From Polytrichum commune (Eukaryota > Streptophyta > Polytrichopsida > Polytrichales > Polytrichaceae), in NCBI GenBank assembly GCA_950295325.1, contig OX485804.1, positions 36,580,001 through 36,644,000 of the forward strand: 64,000 bases of DNA. The letters are read 5' to 3'. A model generated the notes under the pieces. The model did not search any database and was not told the origin of the DNA. It saw nothing but the letters and a program-made list of their open reading frames with translations. Made by a program: the position numbers and the translations under genes. This document shows, one piece after another, positions 21,705 through 32,429 of the stretch. How positions within the stretch are numbered: the stretch's first letter is position 1; each line of letters opens with the position of its first letter.

Positions 21705-23286
21705 GTGCCACGAAATGCATGTAGTTTTTTTGCAATGACAGTGACTCGAGTTTTGTGCGGGTGTTGATCAATAGCTAAGTGACACGTGGCACTTCACCTC
21801 AAATTTGAACTACTGTGCACAGTGAAAGGCGGTTGCTTGCAGACCAAGAAAGAACAGCTATCATACAAGAGAATATGATGGGGGCGATGAACGATGGGCC
21901 CCACACAACAAAAAGCATCTTCAGATAATCCGACACGTCACACCAGACGTACCTCCAATCATTCAGTCCTCGTTCGTTCCTCGTTCGTCGCGGCTCCGTC
22001 GGTGCCAATGCGTGCTTCGGGGCAACCTGGCGGGAACCCTCCTTTTTCCAGGTTTGGTCACAGAAACCGACAAGTCCCACGAAAAGTGCCTTCATTCGTT
22101 CGTCCTACGGTTGTCGTAGCTCCGCTTCTCTGTCTGTGGGATTGGAACTCATGACTTTCGTCACAGAAGCAGACACGTCGCACGAAAATCATCCCCACTC
22201 GTTCATTTCTCGTTCGTTTCACGTTCGTCGTGGCTCCGTCCTCTCTCACTCTCAGTGATTGGAACTTACAGCTTTCGTGCGAATGCGTGCTTCGTGGAAA
22301 CCTGGCGGGACCCTTTTTGTTCTTCCGAGTTTCGTCACCGCCATCGCCACAAATCCAAACCCTATGCAAAGCTCTCCTTCTGTAGTCCAAGTGGAGTGAT
22401 ACGAGACAAGATTGGTTGGCGATCCATCTTCTCCTCTTGTCATCCAGCGCTCCTACGCTAATTGTCACCGTTCTTTTGGGCTTCTTTTTTCAACTTTCTT
22501 TGTACAGTAAGTTAGAAGGCATTTTACTCTCACCGGAACCGTATAGCGAATAGGAATCAGGTCTTTCGGCGTCTACTTCTCTTCTGCCGCCAGTCACAAC
22601 ACGTGTATATATTCGCCTCCCGACGTTTCCTGCTTCTTCGATAACAATGTTGCGAATTAGGGTTTCGGGATCAGGAAATTCGAGGTTACAACAATTCGAG
22701 TCCGTGATGCTTTCTCGATGAAGATTAGTTTTCTATAGGTCATCGGGGCTTCACGCCCTCGTAATAATCGGGGCCTCCCATTTTTTTTTGTGCATATACA
22801 TCCTCTCTGCCTTCCCTTTCCGCGAAAAGTTTTGTACAATTGTCCTGGAAATATATGTTACCTACCGTTTTTCTTTTACTTCGACGTGCGGGAGAATACG
22901 CAAATGTATAGAGATGGATCGATGGTTGGAGGTGTAAGTTTCGTTCGTTTAGCGATCGGGTTGAGTAGTGACTTTCTTTCTGGCCGTGAACTTGCACAAG
23001 AGGTGTTGATGATGAATGTCTGGGGAACTGGTTTGGAAAGAAAGCAATCTGCGGAAGGATTCTTGGTCTTTTCATTTGTAGGTGTGATGGTTGGAGATTT
23101 TCTTACGCTAGTGCCATAGGTAACTCGTAGCGGAGGTTGCTGGTGACCAGAGCTCAAGTTCCTGACTACTCTCTTTCTGTTAGGTTCGACACTGCTTAGA
23201 AGCATCAGATCTGTGGACAGTCTTGCAAGACATTGGTGTCCAACTTTGCGACGAATTGGGGGTGGAGAGGAAGTGACCTCCTCAAC
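21705..23286. promoter_or_regulatory. Upstream region of the ING gene with degenerate tandem repeats
   Basis: This stretch is more GC-rich than its surroundings. Between about 21955 and 22320 a unit of about 120 bp recurs: TTCGTCGYGGCTCCGTC at about 21984 and 22225 with a weaker copy at 22108, and GCGTGCTTCGKGGMAACCTG at about 22010 and 22285. It is probably the promoter and 5' leader of the ING gene. The start of transcription and any noncoding first exon could not be fixed. The open frames here lack any protein family signal. Confidence 0.45.
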
Positions 23287-25438
23287 ATGACTTACTTAGA
23301 GGACTACGTTTCAAGTACACCTTCTAACCTGTTTCTCATTCTTATATACCATAGACTTGCTAAATGCGTCTGACATTTGACTTTTCACGATTCAAAGGAA
23401 GAGCAGTGTCCCTTTAGGAGTATACATAGGAATTATCAAGAGGTCAACAGTCATTTCCATCTCTTAGTTTCACATTGTAACCTTAGGGGATTAGGAACAC
23501 ACTGAGACGCATAATTCACATTTTTTTCTTTTTCTGTTGGTTTGGTATGGTCAGGTGTGGCAACACTACCGTCTGAGTTACAAAAGAACTACCAACTGCT
23601 GAGAGAATTGGACCAAAAATTCCAAGGTGAGTTGTATGTTTTCAATCTCCTCTCTGCTACAGCTTTCACATAGAAGTCAGATTGATGTGTAAGAGAAGAA
23701 TGTGCTTGGCTCGATTGTGTCCTTTAATTATATCCTGGTTCGTTTTTCTACTTGGCAGAATGGAAATTTACTCCTCTGATAGCTTGGGGTCTTCTTAGCT
23801 TTTTTGGATGCAGTTACGAGGTAGGTGAATGTCTTTGTTTACCTGTGCACTGTAGCCAGCAGAAGTAAGCAATTTTTGAATTATCTGAGAAATTGAACTG
23901 CAGCACTACAGAAGCACATGCAACAACAATGTTCAAGAGGACTGGAGGAGGTGAAGAAGGCTGTGGAGTCTGGAAGCTCTCCCCCGGATGCTGTAGCACT
24001 TCGGCACTCGAATGAGGTGCTTAGTGTGCATAAGGCATGCCTTACCCTGGCAGAGGAGAAGGTGTATCTGGCCGTCCAAACCTATGACCTGGTAAGTGGA
24101 TGTTTTGAAGGCCTCACTATTGTGATTTTGGGCTAAAAGATGTCCTCTGCTTTACCTAGCGCACATAACTTTATGATTTCAATCTTTGTTTTAGGTATTA
24201 TTTTGGTTATGGACTAAATCGTATTCACTAGAACTAAAGAGAAATGAGAGGTGTTTGCAATCATATCAACAGCTTGTACTCTATAGTGATTATGAGGACT
24301 TGCCTTGCAGGTCGATAACCATATTCAACGGCTAGACAAAGATCTGAAGAAATTTGAAGAGGAACTTAGAAGAGGTGATCATTTTCAACTCTCTATCTTT
24401 CAATCTTTGTTTGGTGCTTAAGTTGACCTTTCCAACCCAAGTTGACTGTGAGTTTGGAATCAGTGCATTCTCCTCCCTTATTTGTGTGCATCCTCTCATT
24501 CCCAATATATCTTGGACATGGTTACGTTATCACGGGAAATATTGCCTACTCTGTACTTGTTTACACATGTTTTTTGCAGATAGAGAAGCAGCTGGAGGGG
24601 GTCTTGTTTCAGCAGAGCCACGGCTAGAGGGTGCTATTCGATCAGGTGGAAGAGATGGTGCAGATGGAACTAAATTTGGCCGGAGAAAGTAAGCTCCAGA
24701 ATATCTGAAATATTCATACATGTCCATCTTTTAGAAATTTGTTTGCTTTCTCCCTTGCAATCAATCTTCAGCTGGTTGTCGAGACTCTGGCTCTAATGTG
24801 TGTCTTGGCCTTAATTTAGTCCAACCTTCCAAGGATTTGAGTGTGGAAAAGGGTACATGCTTATACATACATTAGTCCTGATAAAGGGGGGAGGGGGGGG
24901 GGGCAGGGTGAGTCACTTACTGCCCTACTACTTACTGAGGTGAATTTGACCTGTTGACTGTGTTGAATTTTCAGAGGAGGACAGACAATACCCTCAAACG
25001 TTAACATGGAGTTGGACCTTCCTGTTGACCCAAATGAGCCCACATATTGCTACTGTGGGCAGGTCTCCTATGGCGAGATGATAGCTTGTGATAATCCTGA
25101 GGTAAGTACCCGGCATCAATATTTACATGTTATAAGTTGGATGGTAAAAACCACTCTATGTTAAAGAATGAATGATCTGACAGGTTTGATGCAATGAGAA
25201 TTTTACATTTGGCCATTTGTATGGTGGTTGTTCTGAATGTTGGATTTGTACATGATGGCAGTGTAAAATTGAGTGGTTCCACTTTGATTGTGTCGGTATC
25301 AAAGAGCGTCCCAAAGGCAAGTGGTACTGTAGTGATTGCTCTGCCTTCATAAAGCGAAGGCGTCCAAAGGTACCAACAGGAGGCAAACTTGGTCACTCTA
25401 GTGTGAAGAAAACCCACAATGAGGTACAATTTACATAG
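23287..25438 (+). CDS. ING1-like PHD-finger protein
   Basis: Chromatin reader of the Inhibitor of Growth family: the PHD finger binds methylated histone H3K4 and the N-terminal part ties it to histone acetyltransferase or deacetylase complexes. Exons: 23287-23314, 23555-23626, 23904-24091, 24311-24374, 24580-24688, 24975-25101, 25262-25438. All introns are GT/AG, phases are consistent, and the product is 254 aa. The start [10 protein letters not shown] is encoded by a 28-nt exon and fits the family N-terminus. Residues 1 to about 115 are the helical ING domain ([39 protein letters not shown]). A Gly/Arg-rich linker follows. [12 protein letters not shown] opens a C4HC3 PHD finger (about 179-222) with all zinc ligands visible (CYC, CDNPEC, WFHFDC, WYCSDC). 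The tail KRRRPK is basic, as in the family's phosphoinositide-binding tail. The stop at 25436-25438 could be replaced by a further exon if GAG|GTACAA at 25423 is used as a donor. Confidence 0.92.
23759..23820 (+). other. Candidate alternative 62-nt exon in ING intron 2
   Basis: An open segment bounded by a good acceptor (TTTTTCTACTTGGCAG) and donor (GAG|GTAGGT). It reads through in the frame of exon 2, adding [14 protein letters not shown]. It is absent from the family alignment, so I left it out of the coding sequence. See the corresponding finding. Confidence 0.3.
24887..24908 (+). other. G-run in ING intron 5, possible G-quadruplex
   Basis: Runs of 6, about 10 and 3 G follow each other with one or two bases between, about 70 nt before the exon 6 acceptor. 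The long run can supply two tracts, so four G-tracts are available on the transcribed (RNA-like) strand. Confidence 0.5.
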
Positions 25439-26202
25439 TTAGCTCATACTACACCGGAGTGAACTTTCCTGGCATTGCATCCTCAAGTTGTGCAGCAGTT
25501 TACACAACTTCCTTGTAAATGTTTTTGGAGCTTGTCTACAATGGCACTTGTCATCACACATTTCAACCATGGCAGAAATCTGCTTGCAAATCTCTATTGT
25601 CTTGTACTTTAAAGGAGATGTGTTCAGAATGCCATTCTCTTTGCCAATCATTCTAGTCTGATGTTTCTAATCTTACAAGAGGTAAATTCAAAATTTAATA
25701 TTTTTCACTCCTTGTCCAGTCAGGACACCTCATTCTTACTTCCTCACCTGCTCATTTACAGGCCTGCACTAACTTTAGACAATTTTCTACATAGGTACTT
25801 GGTGTACCTCCTTTATAGTTAAGGGGAGTTATTTCTAGCCAGTTTGAGTGAGCCACAAGATCAATCTTTGCAGGGTCCCTTATTATTATCAGACCTGACT
25901 GGTAGGTATTTGCAGCCTTGCGGACCATGGTATACTTTAATTGAATAAATAATCAAGTGCTGCTTAGGTGTTGCGAGAGGGAGAGAATGGTCACACTGGG
26001 AGTTGACCAATACTCCATTTGTGTCTAAAACTCGTCCCCTGTGAGTTTGTGTTTCATTCATTTCAACTATATTTGACCACTGTAGATTAAGTTGGTATCT
26101 TTGAAGCTAATTTGAGTGTACAATTAACTTGAATACAGTGAATGGGGAGATTTATTTTTTTATTTTTTATTTTGTTAATCTTTTTTTGGAACACAGGAGG
26201 CA

Positions 26203-26335
26203 CATGGCCACCTGCATAGCTTTTCCGTCAAGTGGAGAGAAGATTTGATGGCCGGGAATCAAACCGTCAACCACTTTATTTGATTTTGGGTAGCTCTCTA
26301 CTATCTTCCGGTAGTTTAGGGTCATCTTGGACCAT
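26203..26335 (-). mobile_element. SINE-like dispersed repeat, copy 1
   Basis: Read on the minus strand, it contains GGTCCAAGATGACC, then ACTACCGGAAGATAGTAG, then GGTTTGATTCCCGG (a Pol III B-box-like motif), then CTTCTCTCCACTTGAC. The same blocks in the same order occur at 40215-40345 on the plus strand. The B-box-like motif suggests a tRNA-derived SINE, but the A box is weak and no A-tail or target duplication was fixed. Confidence 0.5.
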
Positions 26336-27964
26336 AATGGGAGAAATTTGAGTCAACTTTGTCAATATCCTCACTTCTTAATTATTGATCTCATTCATTG
26401 GATTGCGTCAGTTATTTCTTGTATTTTTACTTAAAATAGCAACATCTCTAGGATTTGGTTCGGTTAATTTCCTGGAGTGCTGATTTTGAACTGATAATTT
26501 GGGGAAATGAACCAGTTGATCTGTAACCTGTAGCTGGTTGTCCCCATTCAGTTCTTGACTACATAGCTTTGGGGATATTATTCGCTTGGGGCATTCTTTC
26601 TGGATGCATGAGAGTTACTCTTGTGTGTGCAATAATTTCCTCTGGCTTGGTATCGCTGGGCATATCTACTTTTAATCCAGTCAGAATTTATACAGCATAT
26701 TCTATGGTACAGACTATGCTGTCGCGGCTATTGTGACACATGAAGGCCTTCTTTACTGTTTGTATCATGTCAGTCAGTGTCTCCTTTTGTGCTACCCTGG
26801 ATTGCATTACCCTTCTCTTCTGTACTCTTCACCTTTCATCATTTCACCTTTACTAGACCCAAGAGTTTGTTGCAAATGAAAGCTGGAGCTACATGCTCCC
26901 AACACCTGGCATTGGGGAGGGTGCAAAATGCTGATTGCAATGTGGAGCCTGTTGACTATGTAAACAAAATTTAATACCGTAACTAGGGTCAGAGACTCTG
27001 AGTTACTCTTCTGAGATTAGACTAGATCAGTCAGAAATAAACCTCCAGAGCAGAGATTTTTACGGATGGTAGACGGTAGGTGAAGGGAGGCGAAATCCCC
27101 AAAGCTTTAACCAAACTCCCGAAGTAAGGTTAAATTGAACACAACATGCTGTTAGGTGTGGATCTGGCACCAGAAACTCATGTGTTTAAAAAAAATCAAA
27201 ACATGCTAACCATTCTAGGTTTAATGATAAACATGATTTAGGGTTCATTCTTCACTTTGAGAATGAATAAGATGTTCATGTGTGAGTTTCAAAAATCATG
27301 AGAAGAAAACTATGGGCAAGATTTGGATTTGGCAATTATCATGCACTAATTATGTGTTTCGAATACTACGAGAAAAGTGGATGTAGAGCTAAAAGTGTTT
27401 GTTTCAGGCTTGCTTAACTAACACATTTTTGCTATCAAAAGTGCATAAGAAGTGCATAAGAAGTGGACCTTGATCTATGTGGACACCTATATTTGAGTGC
27501 ATACGTAAGGAAGAACACTAAAATGACATGTATTAGGAAGATATTGGATTATGTGTTGAAAATGTAAGCCCATCATTCTATGTTCAAGTGTTAACATGAT
27601 TGAGTAATATATGGCAAGGTTGTGCTCTAGAATAGATGTCAAAGCAGTCCATGTTTTGAAGAGATTGAAGTATAGTTCAAATATATTTACCATTATATAG
27701 GTTCAATGATTGACACAATTGGGAGACCCTATGTGGTCTTCTACAACTGAACAATCAAATGTTTTGGAGCTGTAGTGTGTACCTTGAGATGTTGAGAGTT
27801 GTAATGAGCGTTAGTTGTAGACAACAATAAGATTGCCCCTTTTGATTGACTATGGATGTGCTTCAAGTATGCAATTGTAAATTAGGGAGATGGTGTTTTG
27901 AAGTTTCAAAATTGAATTCAATATGCACAACATTTTGAAGGTGAAAGTGAAGAGACCAAGAAGA

Positions 27965-28011
27965 TTGGTTTTGTGTTAGACCCACCTTGGTTTTCTCTAA
28001 CACAAAACCAA
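27965..28011. repeat. Perfect 16-bp inverted repeat with 15-bp loop
   Basis: TTGGTTTTGTGTTAGA is exactly mirrored by TCTAACACAAAACCAA after CCCACCTTGGTTTTC. It would fold into a stable hairpin if transcribed. It has no link to a gene or element that I can see. Confidence 0.75.
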
Positions 28012-30047
28012 GGCACCTTCACAACCAAGATAAGTTATTATGACTTATTGTGTGGAAGGGCCCACATGAATAAGATGGTAATGAAATGGCATTCAATTGG
28101 GAGCTCAATTGCAAATGTTATACACTACTGCAAGGGCATGTGTACACAAGTGACCAATGACAAATGACCATGACCACCACTTTCTAAATTTCCTCATGAT
28201 TGGTTGAGAAATGAGTGGTGGTTCCATTTTGTTTTACACAATGTCATCAAAAATTGAAGTGACCATGACACATAATAATTGAGAAAGGGAAATGGAAGTG
28301 ATATGGCTTCCTACATGTTCAAAAATGGATAAAGTTTGGTGGTCATCTGGATTTTGTGGTTTAAGAACCCAAATAGGTGACGGTGTCATTAGAAAAACAT
28401 TTTTACCAATGTCTAAATGATCCATATCTATTTCAAGCTAGTGTTTTTTTTTGTTTTTTTTTCCCATAATAAAAAGACTACGTTTTGGTCTAAGTCGACT
28501 ATACACTATGTCCCGTGATTGATGTTTTTTAAAAGTCATGTGGATTTCTCTTGGTGATGGTCTTTTGATTGTTGACCATGACCATAAGTAATCCCAACTT
28601 TTTTTTTTCTTGACAGTGCTTTGTCACTTGTGTAAAACAACCCTAGGAGCAATAATGGGATCAAAGGCTTATGAATCAATTGTATATTTTAGAAGTGAAA
28701 TTATGTGCCTGAGGTGAATGGGAATCAGTGGGTGGGCTATTGCCCTCGTGTGGGGCGAGGCCCACAATCACAACCACATGACCTTTCCTTAAAACCCTAG
28801 GGGGACCTCATTGTTTAAATGTGCTCCTAGAGATTGAAGGTGTACACGTAGGAGGAGGAAATGGGAGATGAGGAGGTGCTAGTCGAGGACTTGATGGGGA
28901 GGGGAGTGGGTACGAATGAAGCAAGATTTGGTACAGATGAGGCAGAAGTAGTTGTGGTGGAGGGGGGCATGCGACATTGGGGTGGAATGCAAGAGTAGCA
29001 AGGGAGAGGGGCAAGGAGAGGGGGAGGGAGCGGAGCTTCAACACTGCCAACAGAGGTAAAATCTAAATTTTTGTTTTTTGTTTTTTGTTTCTTGGGGGTG
29101 GGGAGGGGAGGGACCTTTATTTTCCATCAAGACTGCTTGAGTGCTCTGCATGAGTGCATAAGGGGAAAATTTTGGTTTTTGAAGTCGCCCAGTTTAGTGT
29201 TTAGAGGTTGATTGTATGTGCTTGACTATCCTTACAAGAGGGTTGAATGGTGGGGGCAAGGTGATGACCTCCACTTCCCACAATGTAGACAATAAGAATG
29301 AGCACAAATAGTTTTTTTTTTAAAAATTATCCCAAAAATATTCCAAGAAAACTTCAAAATTTGTCTCGGCACACGAACAATGCTTGTGTTGTTTTTGGGG
29401 AATTATTTTGAACATTTTGTTTGGTTTTTTTGAGTTCCATTACTTTTTTATTGCCTCGCTTGCTTGTGATCACCTCCTAGGGTTGATTGTTTGAATAAGG
29501 TTAATTGAGGGGTCAATTTTTTTGGGTTTCTTTTGTTATTTATAATATTAACTATGTGCTTCAATGTGATTCGGATAGAAAGACCTTCAATGTGCTTGAA
29601 TATAATTCAGTGTCTTTGAATGTCCATGAACTCTCAAATAATAGGGGTGTTGAACTTGGATGTGTAGCTTGAAAACTTACATCTCTAAGAATTCTTATAT
29701 TCACGACCTCCTCTTACATGATTATAAGTAATAGCCTCACATTATTGGCTTAAGGCACTATACATTCTTAACATCTTTCATTCATTGAAATTGTTAAGTA
29801 TGGGCTGCACAAATTTCTTGGGTGTGGATGTAGTTTGCTGGACATTAAAGCACCCCTATGGAGCTATGTCCGCCTAAGAATCTACTGCCCTTGGCCTACA
29901 CGTTAGCTGCATGCAGCTTGCTGGACCAAACGGAACAATGGACGGAATCAACTCCAACGATGTTAGTCATCCTTTGAGCCACGGACCCTCCTCGGACATT
30001 GATAGCGTTCCTTGCTCCCATTTTCTCAGGTTTGCACCACATATGCT

Positions 30048-30220
30048 AATGTGTTATCCATCAAGATTTGTGGAATGTGTTATGCACCGAGATCTGTGGA
30101 GTGTGTTATGCACCGAGATCTTTGGAATGTGTTATGCATTGAGATCTTTGGAATGTCTTATGCACCGAATCTATGAATGTATTATATACCAGATCTAGTA
30201 ATGTGTTATGCAACGAAATT
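30048..30220 (+). repeat. 26-bp tandem repeat in the foldback element
   Basis: AATGTGTTATGCACCGAGAT followed by CTTTGG repeats about seven times. Unit starts are at 30048, 30074, 30100, 30126, 30152, 30176 and 30200. The last units are 24 bp. A shorter, diverged version lies in the right arm (about 32095-32200) and in the copy near 62393-62560. Confidence 0.88.
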
Positions 30221-31102
30221 AACGGATCCGACCTTGTTAGTGTGCACAACTATTTCATACAAATAATGTTTGTAATGAAGTATTCTTCCTCTCTAAGCAT
30301 GCAATACCAAAATTCTATAGTTCGGTGTAGACACCCTTTTCTTTTGTGCCTACAATCATATCATCTATAGGTTGTGCATGAGTAATTATGATTGCACTCA
30401 ATTCAATTATGTATTAGTAGGTGATGTGGTGTTATGAGATTTTGCTATATCTAATAATTATGTTGATTTTGAGTGTCAATTTATGATTGTTCATGTTGGT
30501 GTAGAGTAATGATTGTTTTGTACCCGTTCGATTGGATTGTCACTTTTGAGTCTTATGAATCTCCAATCAATTAATCTAGTTGATTTAATAATGTGGACTT
30601 GTTGATCTAAGAACATATCTCCACTTGTACAAAACATATTGATGTGCTGAGGTTTGTGATTGCGGCACAATTGACCCAGACATGGTTGGAAACATGCTAT
30701 AGTTTGTGCAAAACACTTACAATTATCATTATAAGAGACTCAACTTCATGGATTCTATACCCATCTACGAGACACACAACAAAGATGCCAGATGTGATCC
30801 GGTTGCCTTTCCAATGACATTCTCTACGTGTTTTCATTTGGGGATGGCCAACAATCGAATTTGCAAATCTAATGGCGTAGTCTTCTTTCTTGTTTAAAGG
30901 AACTTATATTACCAAATCATGGAAGTAGCAAATTCAATTATGAGGACTAATTTTAGGAGATACCTTAGTTGCAACATTTGCAAACTACATTAACAATTAG
31001 AATTATATATTTGATTAATTATGTTAACTCAAGCTCATATTCAACCATGAAATAAAATGTTTCTCTAAATTACTCTAATTTGTATCAATCCACTTTTTCT
31101 AG

Positions 31103-31375
31103 AATGTAGAAAGTATAATGCACAAAGTATCATACAGATAGCGTCATGCAAAAAATGTTGTACAAAATGTGTCATGCAAAAAATGTCAATCAAAAAGCAG
31201 TATACAAAATGTATCATGCAAAATATGTCATGTAGAATGTGTCATATAGAATGTGTCATGCAAAATGTATCATACAAAATGCGTCATGCAAAACTTGTTA
31301 TGTAGATTGTATTATACAAAATATGTTATGCACCGTGTTGTTCAATATGTCATGCAATATGTGTTGTGTATAACA
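31103..31375. repeat. About 15-bp degenerate tandem repeat
   Basis: Variants of AAAATGTGTCATGCA recur roughly every 15 bp through this stretch inside the foldback element. The motif resembles the core of the 26-bp unit in the arms (TGTGTTATGCA), so the two arrays may share an origin. Confidence 0.7.
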
Positions 31376-32429
31376 CTTTAAGTACACATCATTTATTGAA
31401 TTCTAATATGTTTTGCAATGAATGAACACAATTTCATTTAACATTTTTTATTCTACCCTATCAAATTCTACTCCCCCCCTAACAAAAAACAAGCCTCTTG
31501 GATGATTATCTAGCAGAACCTTCAAAAAAACTTCTATGTTTTTTTAGTGAATGGTTGTCGTTGCATGCAAGGAATAACATTGTATTATTTTTTGTCTAAA
31601 ATTGAACCACATCTTTTGCGATTAACCTTTTTGCTTCCTTTTACCAATTCCCTCGTGTTTTTTTTGTCTATATTGGCTCATGATTTGAGCTGGAGATAAT
31701 CCAAAGGCATGCATCTCGCTATCCACACAAAAAAACTATCACCATCTCCACCTCTTGGTGATCTTACCAACGAGATATGAAATGTTAAGGATTCTTGGCA
31801 CAATACTTAATATCAACTACTTGTGAATTACACCACATCCGAAACCAATCCATGGGATGATTTGTAACGAAGAAATGGTTATTTTGTTCACCGACTATGA
31901 AGTCATCAATCCTCTCCCAAGGCATGATTGCATAGTTCGTTATGCCCAAAACAAGAGGGTGTCAACACTTAACTATAGAATTTTAACATCACATGCTTAG
32001 AGAGGAACAACACTTCATTACAAGCATTATTTGTATGAAATAGTTGTGCACACTAAAAAGTTCGGATCCATTAATTTTGTTGCATCACACATTACTAGAT
32101 CTAGTGTATAACACATTTATAGATCCAGTGCATAACACATTCCACATATTTGGTGCATAGCACATTCCCCAAATTTGGTGCATATTACATTAGCATATCT
32201 AGTACAGAACCGAGGAGATGGGAGCAAAGCACGCTATCAACGTCCAAGGAGGGTTAGTGGCTCGAAGGATGACTAACATTGTTGGAGGTGACTCCATCCA
32301 TTGCTCCATCCGGTCAAGCAAGTTGTGGGCAACATCATGGGCAAGAATAGTATATTCAAGTTTGGGCACTGATGCGTGGGCCAAGGTCGGTGGATTCTTA
32401 GGCGGACAAAGCTCCATAGGGGTGCTTTA

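Larger units (their letters stand above)
25439..29845. other. Intergenic, repeat fragments only
   Basis: No host gene is supported. Contents: a SINE-like piece at 26203-26335; a perfect hairpin at 27965-28011; a fragment of the GGGCC MITE family around 28041-28110 (GGGCCCACATGAATAAG, TGGTAATGAAATGGCATTC) matching 2955-3010; and a G-rich, C-poor stretch at 28840-29060. The open frames are short and show no family motif. Confidence 0.5.
29846..32429. mobile_element. 2.6-kb long-TIR (foldback) element
   Basis: The ends TAAAGCACCCCTATGGAGCT and AGCTCCATAGGGGTGCTTTA are exact inverted copies. Homology continues inward for about 500 bp on each side, with scattered mismatches and small gaps (for example GTCCGCCTAAGAATC at 29868 against GATTCTTAGGCGGAC at about 32393). 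Between the arms lie about 1.6 kb with no recognisable transposase, so it is non-autonomous. The arms contain a 26-bp minisatellite. A related left arm plus interior lies at 62178-63137. No flanking duplication could be seen, so the superfamily is open; Mutator-like or foldback types are candidates. Confidence 0.82.

Noticed and set aside
22058-22468. 136-codon minus-strand open frame upstream of the ING gene
   Set aside because: It translates a degenerate tandem repeat; the product is repetitive and no splice or family evidence supports it.
28808-29050. Pro/Leu/Ser-rich minus-strand open frame
   Set aside because: A low-complexity product of a G-rich strand; no family match.
30048-31375. 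CRISPR-like regular spacing of short repeats
   Set aside because: Repeats are contiguous and degenerate, with no unique spacers of constant length, in a plant nuclear transposon.
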